Part shown: piece by piece, positions 9,674-16,332 of the stretch
How positions within the stretch are numbered: position 1 is the first letter of the stretch
How the letters are laid out: every line of letters starts with the position of its first letter
IMG/VR virus record: IMGVR_UViG_3300009103_000152
Coordinates: 1-24,068 of that record
Length of the DNA stretch: 24,068 nt
Strand: one strand, 5' to 3'
Source: a virus
Translations under genes and position numbers: made by a program
Notes under the pieces: model-generated
What the model saw: the letters and a program-made list of their open reading frames with translations, nothing else
Told to the model about the DNA's origin: nothing
Database searches by the model: none

Positions 9674-10072
9674 CTATTCTTGGTTATCGAGGGACATGGG
9701 CATGAGTTCGGCCTCCTGGACCGATTCGGTGTATACGTCCAGAATCTCGGTCAGCTGAGCCCCCGAATCCCGTAGTCGGGACATGATCTCGGCGGGAGAG
9801 GCCGATTTCTGGGTCTTGTCGTCCACCGTGATGTCGTGGCGAGTGGCCGGTTTGCCGAATCCGTACTCGAGCAAGAGGCGAGCCGAGTGCAATCGGGTCG
9901 TGTGATCGGGCTTTTCGGTGTATTCCACCCCCCTTTGGCCATCGTCCCTGTTCTTTCGGACGACGGTTTCGGCCGCTAGTCCTTCGCGGAGGGCCTGGAT
10001 CGCGTTCTCGAAGTCGTCGTCCTCGATGAAGCGGTGAATGTCTTCTCGGAGCTTCTTTACGGCCTTTTTCAT
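9674..10072 (-). CDS. terS: Probable terminase small subunit
   Basis: The 132-aa protein lies two small ORFs upstream of terL in the same operon. It has a helical N-terminus and the segment SARLLLEYGFGKPATRH at about residues 63-79. That segment resembles the ARLLLEYGYGKP pattern common in phage small-terminase-like proteins. The family role is to recognise the packaging site on phage DNA and load the large subunit. The ATG overlaps the protease gene stop by 4 nt (ATGA). There is no obvious classical helix-turn-helix, so the call rests on the family-like segment and on context. A second frame over the same DNA (131 aa) is a shadow. Confidence 0.7.
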   Translation of the reverse strand: MKKAVKKLREDIHRFIEDDDFENAIQALREGLAAETVVRKNRDDGQRGVEYTEKPDHTTRLHSARLLLEYGFGKPATRHDITVDDKTQKSASPAEIMSRLRDSGAQLTEILDVYTESVQEAELMPMSLDNQE

Positions 10073-10965
10073 TCGCCAATGGTGGTTTTTCTAATCAAAA
10101 ACGGGAATTTGGCGCCTTTGGAGTCGCCGCCGGAGCCGGTTCCCTCGGATGTGGAAGTCTCGATAGGCATTTTCAGTATCTCCTCCATACCAGGAGCCTC
10201 GACCGTGGCATCGAGACTCCAGAGGAGGTCGTTTTCGGACGCCCATTTGTACATGCGGCGAATTGGGACGATGAGATTGAACCCTTCGCCCGCCCCCCGC
10301 ACGAGCATCCCGACGTATTCTCCGGATTTGAGGTACACTCCCCCACCACTGCTTCCCGGGAAAGCGGTAACGGTAGTCTGATCGAACTCCATCTTGCCCT
10401 GGGTACGTCCAACCTGGGCAATTATGCCTGATGTCATGGAGTTCGAGCCCATCTGACCTAGCAGAGAGCCCACGTGATATAATTCAGTGCCGATGGGCAC
10501 TACGTCATCCTTCTTGGCTATTAGAAATTTTGCGCCGGCCTTGCCGTAATCCTTCGCTCGGACCATCAAAAGGGCCAAATCGTGCCCGTCGTCGTAGTCG
10601 GAGTACTTTATTACGCGCGCGTCCATCTTTATCTCACCGACGCGGCGGCCTCTTTCGACCAATTCCTTGACTACCTTGGCATCCTTGAACTCCACGACCT
10701 TTCGGGAATTGCCCTTGGAGTCGATTGCCTCGCGTACGGTGCGGAGGTTGTCGACCACGTGGGCGGCGGTCCATACGAAGGTGACGTCCTCCCCGTCTAT
10801 TTTGCGGATAATGAGGACCCCGGAGCCTTCGGAGCGCGAAAATCTGTCTTCTGCCTTAATCGTCACCGAAATGTCCTGTAAGTGCTCGGCGACTTTGGGG
10901 GCCGCGAACAGCGCTGCGGCCGGCATTATTAAGAGAAGAGAGATAATCGCTTTAAATTTTGTCAT
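10069..10965 (-). CDS. Secreted trypsin-like (HtrA/DegP-type) serine protease
   Basis: The 298-aa protein starts with a clear signal peptide: MTKFK, then the hydrophobic run AIISLLLIMPAAALF and a likely cut near AFAAP/AAP at residues 21-23. The chymotrypsin-fold triad is intact: H69 in TAAHVV, D129 in GHDLALL and S206 in PGSSGGGV. No PDZ domain follows the protease domain; about 60 residues after it look simple and end in a Ser/Gly-rich tail. It is therefore exported and probably active outside the cytoplasm. It is the first gene of the packaging operon, behind a likely promoter at 11074-11079, and its stop overlaps terS. A secreted protease is unusual in this position. Envelope remodelling, exclusion of other phages or help in lysis are possible roles. 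Prohead maturation is unlikely because of the signal peptide. Confidence 0.85.
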   Translation of the reverse strand: MTKFKAIISLLLIMPAAALFAAPKVAEHLQDISVTIKAEDRFSRSEGSGVLIIRKIDGEDVTFVWTAAHVVDNLRTVREAIDSKGNSRKVVEFKDAKVVKELVERGRRVGEIKMDARVIKYSDYDDGHDLALLMVRAKDYGKAGAKFLIAKKDDVVPIGTELYHVGSLLGQMGSNSMTSGIIAQVGRTQGKMEFDQTTVTAFPGSSGGGVYLKSGEYVGMLVRGAGEGFNLIVPIRRMYKWASENDLLWSLDATVEAPGMEEILKMPIETSTSEGTGSGGDSKGAKFPFLIRKTTIGE

Positions 10966-11373
10966 AGTATTTGGCCGTTATGGGTTCCCTAAACCCGAAC
11001 AGCCTACATTTTAGGTACCCCCCTTCCAAACGGTTGTGTCCGTAACAAACGGCTCTCTCAAAGGATACCTACAATTATATGTGATTGATAGGCGATTGCG
11101 AGTGGTAGTGATAGTGGTACCCCGCACAGGGTGGGGGGTGGCAGTGTCAGTAGCACTGGGAATCGCCGAGTCGGATGCGAAGTCGATACCGTCCTCGGTA
11201 GCGAGCTTGGCATGCGACTGAGAGTCAACGACTTAGCGTAGCGGGAATAGAGGATTCAGAATCCTGTATGCTTGAGTGATGGTAGGGGTCGTACGGGAAG
11301 GCCCCATCCCCTAAGCTTCAGGGTTAAGAATTTTCTATGGCAGTGGAGATAAGTCAAGAGGTTGACTCGGGAT
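10966..11373. other. Intergenic control region upstream of the late operon
   Basis: No gene is called here. The stretch holds a TATAAT box at 11074-11079 (minus), a leader hairpin GGGTT/AACCC at 10982-10995, a perfect 15-nt palindrome AGGATTCAGAATCCT at 11251-11265, and a longer inverted repeat TAGGGG/CCCCTA within about 11283-11312. A start-less but coding-like minus frame spans 11011-11232. A GTG-initiated plus frame at 11036-11221 covers the same bases and is not convincing. No tRNA fold was found. Confidence 0.5.
11074..11079 (-). promoter_or_regulatory. Likely -10 box of the late-operon promoter
   Basis: There is a perfect TATAAT on the minus strand about 110 nt upstream of the protease start, facing the protease-terminase operon. 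The -35 position at 16-18 bp spacing has only a poor match (CTCGCA region), so the promoter may need an activator or a different sigma factor. Confidence 0.4.
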
Positions 11374-11407
11374 AAAAAAAGGGCCTCCGGCGCGGAGCCG
11401 GAGACCC
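11374..11407 (-). terminator. Strong intrinsic terminator
   Basis: On the minus strand an 11-bp G+C-rich stem (GGGTCTCCGGC / GCCGGAGGCCC, one G-T pair, 5-nt loop) at 11381-11407 is followed at once by seven T residues at 11374-11380. It lies 35 nt beyond the stop of the gene at 11442-11765. It therefore ends that transcript, and any early read-through, before the late control region. The plus strand has no T-tract after the stem, so it acts in one direction. Confidence 0.9.
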
Positions 11408-11441
11408 TGTGTGTGGGAGGCCGATGAGGCCGAGAGGATGG

Positions 11442-11765
11442 TTAGGGGACTAAGCAGACGTCACATTCGACGAATTCGTTGGGGTATTCGTCGGTTACGG
11501 GGAGTATACTGATATGGATAAGACAGTTATCGCCGGGCTTTAGCTCGGTGGGAACTTTATTACTCCATATGGAGACGCTCCGTGTTTCGCCGAATCGATT
11601 TTCGAAATCGATATAGGCCTTACTTGACCCCGGTTTGTTGGAGCGTAGGACTCCGTCGTGCGGTCCGACAATCACTTCGTGGGACTTGGCCCACGGAGGG
11701 AGGGGTCCGGATTCGGGTTGAGCGGCGGCTGCGGCTGCGACACGTTTTTTGTTTTTAGCATTCAT
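11442..11765 (-). CDS. 107-aa hypothetical protein, separate transcription unit
   Basis: No family was recognised. The N-terminus is Lys-rich then Ala-rich (KNKKRVAAAAAAQ), followed by a Pro-containing linker and a beta-rich domain with the pattern RSVSIWSNKVPTELKPGD, which is vaguely OB-fold-like. The frame could extend to a GTG at 11801. ATG 11765 is preferred because a TATAAT box (11772-11777) and a palindrome (11790-11805) lie inside the longer version. With that box, transcription would start at or next to the ATG, giving a leaderless mRNA. It is flanked by its own promoter and a strong terminator, so it is probably expressed independently of both large operons. Confidence 0.7.
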   Translation of the reverse strand: MNAKNKKRVAAAAAAQPESGPLPPWAKSHEVIVGPHDGVLRSNKPGSSKAYIDFENRFGETRSVSIWSNKVPTELKPGDNCLIHISILPVTDEYPNEFVECDVCLVP

Positions 11766-11771
11766 TGTTTT

Positions 11772-11805
11772 ATTATACGTATTTAATAAAAGGGTGTACA
11801 CCCTT
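11772..11805 (-). promoter_or_regulatory. Promoter with a palindromic operator for the 107-aa gene
   Basis: On the minus strand the order is a perfect 16-nt palindrome AAGGGTGTACACCCTT (11790-11805), then TATAAT (11772-11777), then ATG (11765). At 17-bp spacing the -35 hexamer would be TGTACA, the centre of the palindrome, so a bound dimer would block the polymerase. The palindrome is followed by TTTTATT, so a weak terminator role is an alternative reading. Confidence 0.55.
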
Positions 11806-11847
11806 GTTAACCCATGAAATGGGGAAATAAATTAAATACAGAGAAGA

Positions 11848-11909
11848 GGAGAGCCTGAATGATAGTAGGCTATCCGATGTCGTAGGGGAGAGCCTGAATG
11901 ATAATAGGC
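11848..11909 (-). repeat. Tandem pair of 23-nt repeats
   Basis: Copies at 11848-11870 and 11887-11909 are identical except for one base, 39 nt apart. Each contains a short hairpin, GCCT...AGGC. A diverged third copy that includes the flank GCCGTTCGAC lies about 10.4 kb away at 22345-22370. A TTG-started frame (11832-12014) crosses both copies, but the distant copy has an indel in that frame. The conservation is therefore at the DNA or RNA level rather than the protein level. Confidence 0.8.
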
Positions 11910-11938
11910 GAGCCGTTCGACTCGGGATAAAATAAGAG

Positions 11939-11966
11939 TGAGCAGTTTTACGACATGCTCAGGTCG
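11939..11966 (-). repeat. 28-nt hairpin repeat, copy A
   Basis: TGAGCA ... TGCTCA flank an 11-nt middle that can add a further GT/AC pair around a single bulged base. The same 28 nt occur at 15315-15342 with one difference, which falls at the bulged base. There is no adjacent T-tract, so it is not a simple terminator. Confidence 0.75.
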
Positions 11967-12083
11967 GTCATCATGAAACAATGATATGAGTTTTTGTTCG
12001 GTGAGGTTGGGCAACGTGTCGGACGTAATCGATCTCGACAGGGCTTTATCCCTTTATCCTATGTGGCACCTTGGTGAACAAAG

Positions 12084-12422
12084 TTATTTGGCGAATAGTC
12101 GCTGGGCGTAGGGCAAGAGTGAGTCGGCTGTGTCAATCATCCATCGGAAGTGGGTTGTGGATGGGACGAAGCCGGTGCCGATGTACCATTTGTCTCCTGC
12201 GGAGTACATGGACATGTGTTGCCACCTTTCCGATTGCAGGCGGAAGTCTACGTGGCCTCCGTACATCTTGGAGATGATTAGACCTTTGGGAAGGTCGCAT
12301 TTCTTTGTGGATGCGGAGATTACTTCCATGAGGTCGTGGTCTCTTGGAGTCATGCGACTTTTGACGCCTTTGTGATTAAGGATGTAAATCTTAGGCGGAT
12401 TGAATGTATGATTTGAGTGCAT
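12084..12422 (-). CDS. 112-aa hypothetical protein, last gene of the early block
   Basis: No family was recognised. It is a mixed alpha/beta protein with aromatic clusters (KWYIGTGFVPSTTHFRWM near residues 78-95). The ATG at 12422 lies inside the end of the rIIA-like gene (32-nt overlap). A second in-frame ATG at 12353 (MTPRDHD) would remove the overlap, but the intervening PPKIYILNHKG looks coding. No copy of the start-associated element precedes either start, unlike most genes of this block. No terminator is seen directly after it. Confidence 0.7.
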   Translation of the reverse strand: MHSNHTFNPPKIYILNHKGVKSRMTPRDHDLMEVISASTKKCDLPKGLIISKMYGGHVDFRLQSERWQHMSMYSAGDKWYIGTGFVPSTTHFRWMIDTADSLLPYAQRLFAK

Positions 12423-14703
12423 CTTGGATATCCTTTGCGTTGGTGTTGTATGGTATGTTTAGGAACTGGATCAGGGGTTTCTCATCTATGAGTGGTTGAA
12501 CGTGCTCGTCCCATAGTTTCGTATCGTTAGAAGGCCATTCCATGAGATTTAAATTCATGGCGATGGTTAAGAGCTTATAGATTACGTGAGGTTGAGGTCC
12601 TTTCTTGAATGGACTATGGGTAGCCGACAAGTCTTTGGTGGGTATAGCGCAGTGGCTGTATCGATCGAAGTCATGAAGGTTGATGAGTGTGGGTAATGCG
12701 GGATGCCAGTATTGATGTTTGTCTAGTATGTCTGATACTCGATAATCCGGGATGAGTTGATTAAGTTTGATGCTCGTTGATATGGAAGTGATCGCAATTT
12801 CGTAGGCTTTTCGATATTTGTTTCGAAAGGCTTTGAATTGTTTCTCGAACCATTGATCGTATGGAATCCAGGAGTCGTCGAGTTTGTCGAGGTATGCTCT
12901 CTTAACTCCGTGGATGATGGGATCTACATCGGGTTTGGTGAGGGTTAGGTTGTTGGTCTCTTCGAATAGATCGATTGCATGGTAGTAATCGGCTAGGAAT
13001 TGTCGTTCTATTGATGGGCCGTTGTTATTCCATTTGAAGCGATCGAGGGGTATGTATAGAAGTTCTCCTGTTTCTAGGGGTTGAGGAGTATCGATGTCCT
13101 GCAGTTGATCAGTTGCGAGAGAGGAAGGTTGTAGCCTGCATATAGATATTTTGGTTGTTGTTCCTTTCTTGGTTTTTACATTTGTACGGTTGGGTTTCAT
13201 CGGTTCAATGTCCTTGAGATCGATGAAGGAGTCCTTACCGAATAGGTGAAGGTTGGATTCCCAGTCTTTACCTTTAACTGATTTTTGTTTGGCCTTTAGG
13301 AATTTCAAGGGAAGGACGGGGCTGCAATCTATGCTGTTGGCGAGAGTTGGTGCATAGTAGGCATCCTGTTTTACTTTGACTTTTTCTTTTATCGTGGGGA
13401 GTACGTAAAAGATATGTTTGGGATCGTTGCCGTGTTCATGTTGAAGCGTGCGTACTCTGCGAGTTGCATTGGTCTTGGTTATGGATTCGGCGTCGTATCT
13501 ACATAGAAACGTATCAGGGGTAAGTTTGAAGGTACGTGCTTCGTCCTTTGTGTTTCTGTAGGTGTCGCTTTTCCAACTGTGTTTCTTGGAGTAGTATGTG
13601 ATATCGAATGGTACTTTGACTTGATTTGGTAGGGATTGGTCTTGCCAAGTTAGTGTCTTTAGTATGCCCGGTTGGAGGGATGCGGGCATGGCTTGAATCG
13701 CTTTGGTTGCGTGAGTAACTGCGGCGTGAAGGTTGGGTTGTCCGTCTATGTCCGATTGAAGTTTAGATGATAGTTCTTTGAGGGTGGTCTCCATCTGGGA
13801 GATTAGGACGGTATTTGTACGATTGGTGTATTCGAGACTTTCGCGTGATGCGGTTATTTCGAGACTGCCTAGGGGTAGTCTGAGTATAAGGTTACGCGCT
13901 TGCATTGCGGAACTTAGGTGGCTTGGTATGTTTTTCATCTTGTCGTACTCGATCCTGTACGGGACGTTGCCCATGACGGCTACGGGGGATCCTTCGTAGT
14001 AGTAATGGCTACGGTACTTGTTGTCTGCTTCTTCCTTTGCGAGTATTTGCCATGCGGGGCCTTCGTAATCGTAGGTTAGAGTGGGAATTTCTGCATTACA
14101 TTTGGGTTGAACGTCGAAGTATGGCAGTAGTTCTTTTGCTTCCTTGAGGAAGGTGTCGCGATCGCCGAGGTTAATTGGTACTTGGATCTCGATTCCTTGT
14201 TCATTTGGGGCGAGGGCTTCGCCTGACTTTGTTATCTTGCCGTGGTTGTTGTCGTCCATTGAAGCAAGCCATATGGTTTTCTTTCCGTTGTGCCAGGAAG
14301 TGATTGTGAATTGCTTTCCGTATGAGAAGGCGGCTTTGCATCCGATGCCGAGGCAGCCGGTAAAGGCATTGGATTGCCTCTTGGTTGATGCTCCGTACAT
14401 GATGTAGATTTCTCGTATGTCGGATTCGTCTAGTCCTCGGCCGTAGTCGCGTATGCGAAGCGTGGAGTCTTCCAAGGTGGGAAGTGTGATTTTGATGGGC
14501 TTGTCGGGGATGCCCGCTTCAATGTGTGCATCGATTGCGTTGGTTGCATACTCGCGAAGGACAGCTAGTTCTTTCTTTGAGTATACCCTGGATCGCATGA
14601 TGCCTTTTACGTGATCCATGTCTTCCGTTCGGATTCCGAAATGACTGGTTTCGTTTTCGTTTAGGTTGTTTGTGATTTTTGATGCTGCGGTTGCTAGTTT
14701 CAT
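12391..14703 (-). CDS. rIIA: rIIA-like GHKL ATPase protein
   Basis: The 770-aa protein has an N-terminal Bergerat-fold (GHKL) ATPase. The N-box E51-YATNAIDAH has N55 and D58, the DYGRG motif is at 86-90, and a glycine loop TGCLGIGCKAA lies near 115-125. This fold and length match the phage rIIA family. In T4, rIIA is a membrane-associated factor that overcomes exclusion by RexAB in lambda lysogens and affects lysis inhibition; the biochemical activity is unknown. The rest of the protein is family-typical but divergent. The rIIB partner lies upstream, separated by two small genes rather than adjacent as in T4. The leader contains an exact copy of TAACCACACACC at 14713-14724, 9 nt before the ATG, plus two extra TAACC units. 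The 3' end overlaps the next gene. Confidence 0.88.
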   Translation of the reverse strand: MKLATAASKITNNLNENETSHFGIRTEDMDHVKGIMRSRVYSKKELAVLREYATNAIDAHIEAGIPDKPIKITLPTLEDSTLRIRDYGRGLDESDIREIYIMYGASTKRQSNAFTGCLGIGCKAAFSYGKQFTITSWHNGKKTIWLASMDDNNHGKITKSGEALAPNEQGIEIQVPINLGDRDTFLKEAKELLPYFDVQPKCNAEIPTLTYDYEGPAWQILAKEEADNKYRSHYYYEGSPVAVMGNVPYRIEYDKMKNIPSHLSSAMQARNLILRLPLGSLEITASRESLEYTNRTNTVLISQMETTLKELSSKLQSDIDGQPNLHAAVTHATKAIQAMPASLQPGILKTLTWQDQSLPNQVKVPFDITYYSKKHSWKSDTYRNTKDEARTFKLTPDTFLCRYDAESITKTNATRRVRTLQHEHGNDPKHIFYVLPTIKEKVKVKQDAYYAPTLANSIDCSPVLPLKFLKAKQKSVKGKDWESNLHLFGKDSFIDLKDIEPMKPNRTNVKTKKGTTTKISICRLQPSSLATDQLQDIDTPQPLETGELLYIPLDRFKWNNNGPSIERQFLADYYHAIDLFEETNNLTLTKPDVDPIIHGVKRAYLDKLDDSWIPYDQWFEKQFKAFRNKYRKAYEIAITSISTSIKLNQLIPDYRVSDILDKHQYWHPALPTLINLHDFDRYSHCAIPTKDLSATHSPFKKGPQPHVIYKLLTIAMNLNLMEWPSNDTKLWDEHVQPLIDEKPLIQFLNIPYNTNAKDIQDALKSYIQSA

Positions 14704-14735
14704 TGGTTATGTGGTGTGTGGTTATTGATTACTGG

Positions 14736-15053
14736 TTATCCAACGATAGATATAAGTTCATCCATGTCTTGGTTTTTGTTTTCGCTTGTTCCTTTTCTTA
14801 GTCGTTCCATGAGCTGGTGAATGCGGTCCAAGCGTTCCTCTCTCTTCTGTGCGAGTAGTCGGTATTTCCATCGACGAGAGTTGAGCTTGAGTAGGCGATC
14901 AGCGGTGAATTCAATTCCGGTTAGTTTGAGGTAAGCGTCTCGGCATTTGCTTATACGCATTAGTTTTTCAGAATTAGTTAAGGCTTCTATGCTGCATTCT
15001 TCTACGATTGCTCGAAGGATTTGATAGCGTGAGTTGAAGTTTAGTGAGTTCAT
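14736..15053 (-). CDS. 105-aa basic helical hypothetical protein
   Basis: No family was recognised. It is predicted almost entirely helical and Arg/Lys-rich in the middle (RRWKYRLLAQKREERLDR), so nucleic-acid binding is possible but unproven. The frame extends upstream to 15128. ATG 15053 (MNSLNFNSRYQ) is preferred because it overlaps the preceding stop as ATGA and follows an A/C-rich leader (AACCATC just before ATG), like other starts in the block. The stop TAA begins TAACCAG, close to the start-associated element of rIIA. Confidence 0.72.
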   Translation of the reverse strand: MNSLNFNSRYQILRAIVEECSIEALTNSEKLMRISKCRDAYLKLTGIEFTADRLLKLNSRRWKYRLLAQKREERLDRIHQLMERLRKGTSENKNQDMDELISIVG

Positions 15054-15280
15054 GATGGTTTTTGTTTGGTGTTGTGCTTGGTTAGTAGTTCGGCGATTAC
15101 GGTGAGGGGGGTGTACGGGTAGACGCATTCCGTGGGATCTTCGTTTAGTCGTTCTCGGTGTGGTTCCAATAGTTCGTCCGGTTTGGATGGGAAGCCTACT
15201 TCAACGGATCCTTCGCTTGAATACGTGTGGGGGCCAGTGATCATGCCGAAGGTGAAACCGTCTTTGCATGTGATTCTCAT
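15050..15280 (-). CDS. 76-aa hypothetical protein
   Basis: No family was recognised. It is a small beta-rich protein with a Gly/Ser-rich N-terminal half and a helical C-terminus (TPLTVIAELLTKH). An exact start-associated element lies at 15298-15309, 17 nt upstream. A degraded second copy (AATCACGCAC) sits 4 nt before the ATG, suggesting an old duplication of the leader. It is coupled by ATGA to the next gene. Confidence 0.7.
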   Translation of the reverse strand: MRITCKDGFTFGMITGPHTYSSEGSVEVGFPSKPDELLEPHRERLNEDPTECVYPYTPLTVIAELLTKHNTKQKPS

Positions 15281-15314
15281 GATAGTGCGTGATTAGTGGT
15301 GTGTGGTTAAAGGA

Positions 15315-15342
15315 TGAGCAGTTTTACGACGTGCTCAGGTCG
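15315..15342 (-). repeat. 28-nt hairpin repeat, copy B
   Basis: This matches the 11939-11966 copy at 27 of 28 positions, with the same TGAGCA/TGCTCA stem. It lies between the rIIB stop and the next start-associated element. Read in the rIIB frame it is open and ends at the TAA of that element. Confidence 0.75.
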
Positions 15343-15357
15343 CCATAACCAATACCG

Positions 15358-16332
15358 CTAAGAGGGGTTGGGCCGTGCAGTTAGATCCTCGGCATTGATG
15401 TCCCATTGAAAGGAACCTCCTGCCTCGACGAGGGTGTTATGGATGTCGTTGGAGTTTAGCTGTGGGAATTTCCCTGCGATTTTGTGCAAGGTGGGAGTTT
15501 TGTTTTTCTTCCACCTTTTGCGTAGGTACTTTTTCAGCTTTTTGGTTTGCGGGTTGTCGGCGTCGATGCCGTATAGGCCGTCGGCCAGGGGGGCACGGTC
15601 GAAGCATTCACCCACCACGGTGTATTTGCAGACGCGTAGCTTTGCGTATTGACTGCAGCTGGGTACGGATACGATGTCTTTGGGGCTGAATTCGACTTGC
15701 ATCAGTTTTCCATTGTGGCCCCAGGAGTCGGCGTATTGGAAGGTGCCGATGTGGAAGCCTGCGGAGCAACCGTGATCAACGTTGTCGTCGACCATTGTGC
15801 GGGGCATCTCGTGGGTGGAACCGATGGAGTTGTCGAATCGTCCGGAGTATATGTCTTTGTATTCTTCCGATACTCCTTTGTATCCGATGACGTTTCCTTC
15901 GTGAGTGATGGGCATGTTGGAGTGTTCGATGAACTTATACCCTTGTTCTCTCGAATTGTAGGATGGATTTTCCATGTATTTGTTGGCGAATTTCATCCAT
16001 GGTCCGAGGTCGGTGAATCCTTCTCGAAGGAGGTAGAGCATCTTATTGCTCAAGGCGTTGTTTATTGGTTGTCCCTTGTATAGAACGATATCTCCTTCGA
16101 TGGATATGTCTCCGTCGCTTAGCTTTTGGAAGGATGCTTTGACCGATAGAGTTTGGTCGAGCAGATCCCAGTGTTTTGAGCGGATTACGTCCTTGAGGTC
16201 GGCATAGTTGGGAGACGAGCTGGACACGGTGTGGGGTACTCCGTTCCAGATGATTGTGATTGATGAATCCGATATTTCGTACGGTGGATCCTGATCCGTG
16301 TGTGGTGTGTGGTCTGTTTTGTTATAGTACAT
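15358..16332 (-). CDS. rIIB: rIIB-like protein
   Basis: The 324-aa protein matches the conserved core of phage rIIB-like proteins. The blocks are MENPSYNSREQGYKFIEH (120-137), the Gly/Tyr block NVIGYKGV, YKDIYSGRFDNSIG (158-171), MPRTMVDDN (176-184), CSAGFHIG (189-196) and DIVSVPS. In T4, rIIB works with rIIA against RexAB exclusion. The first ~22 residues are unlike the family and contain a copy of the start-associated element (16304-16313) read as coding. No ATG, GTG or TTG follows it for more than 20 codons, so ATG 16332 is kept. That ATG overlaps the upstream stop by 11 nt. The stop is TAG. The frame stays open for 16 more codons after it. Confidence 0.88.
   Translation of the reverse strand: MYYNKTDHTPHTDQDPPYEISDSSITIIWNGVPHTVSSSSPNYADLKDVIRSKHWDLLDQTLSVKASFQKLSDGDISIEGDIVLYKGQPINNALSNKMLYLLREGFTDLGPWMKFANKYMENPSYNSREQGYKFIEHSNMPITHEGNVIGYKGVSEEYKDIYSGRFDNSIGSTHEMPRTMVDDNVDHGCSAGFHIGTFQYADSWGHNGKLMQVEFSPKDIVSVPSCSQYAKLRVCKYTVVGECFDRAPLADGLYGIDADNPQTKKLKKYLRKRWKKNKTPTLHKIAGKFPQLNSNDIHNTLVEAGGSFQWDINAEDLTARPNPS
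16304..16313 (-). promoter_or_regulatory. Start-associated element inside the rIIB 5' end
   Basis: ACCACACACC occurs downstream of the only usable rIIB start codon, 9 nt after the stop of the upstream gene. This copy tracks the gene junction rather than a fixed distance to the ATG. Confidence 0.6.

Noticed and set aside
11036-11221. 61-aa plus frame started by GTG
   Set aside because: It stands alone, faces both operons, and contains low-complexity GTR repeats. The minus frame over the same bases looks at least as coding-like.
11905-11935. tRNA T-arm-like GTTCGACTC
   Set aside because: The flanking bases do not form a T-stem and no cloverleaf can be built around it.
11832-12014. 60-aa minus frame started by TTG
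   Set aside because: It is built from the two repeat types. Its start is poor, and the distant repeat copy breaks the frame, so the sequence seems conserved as DNA or RNA rather than protein.
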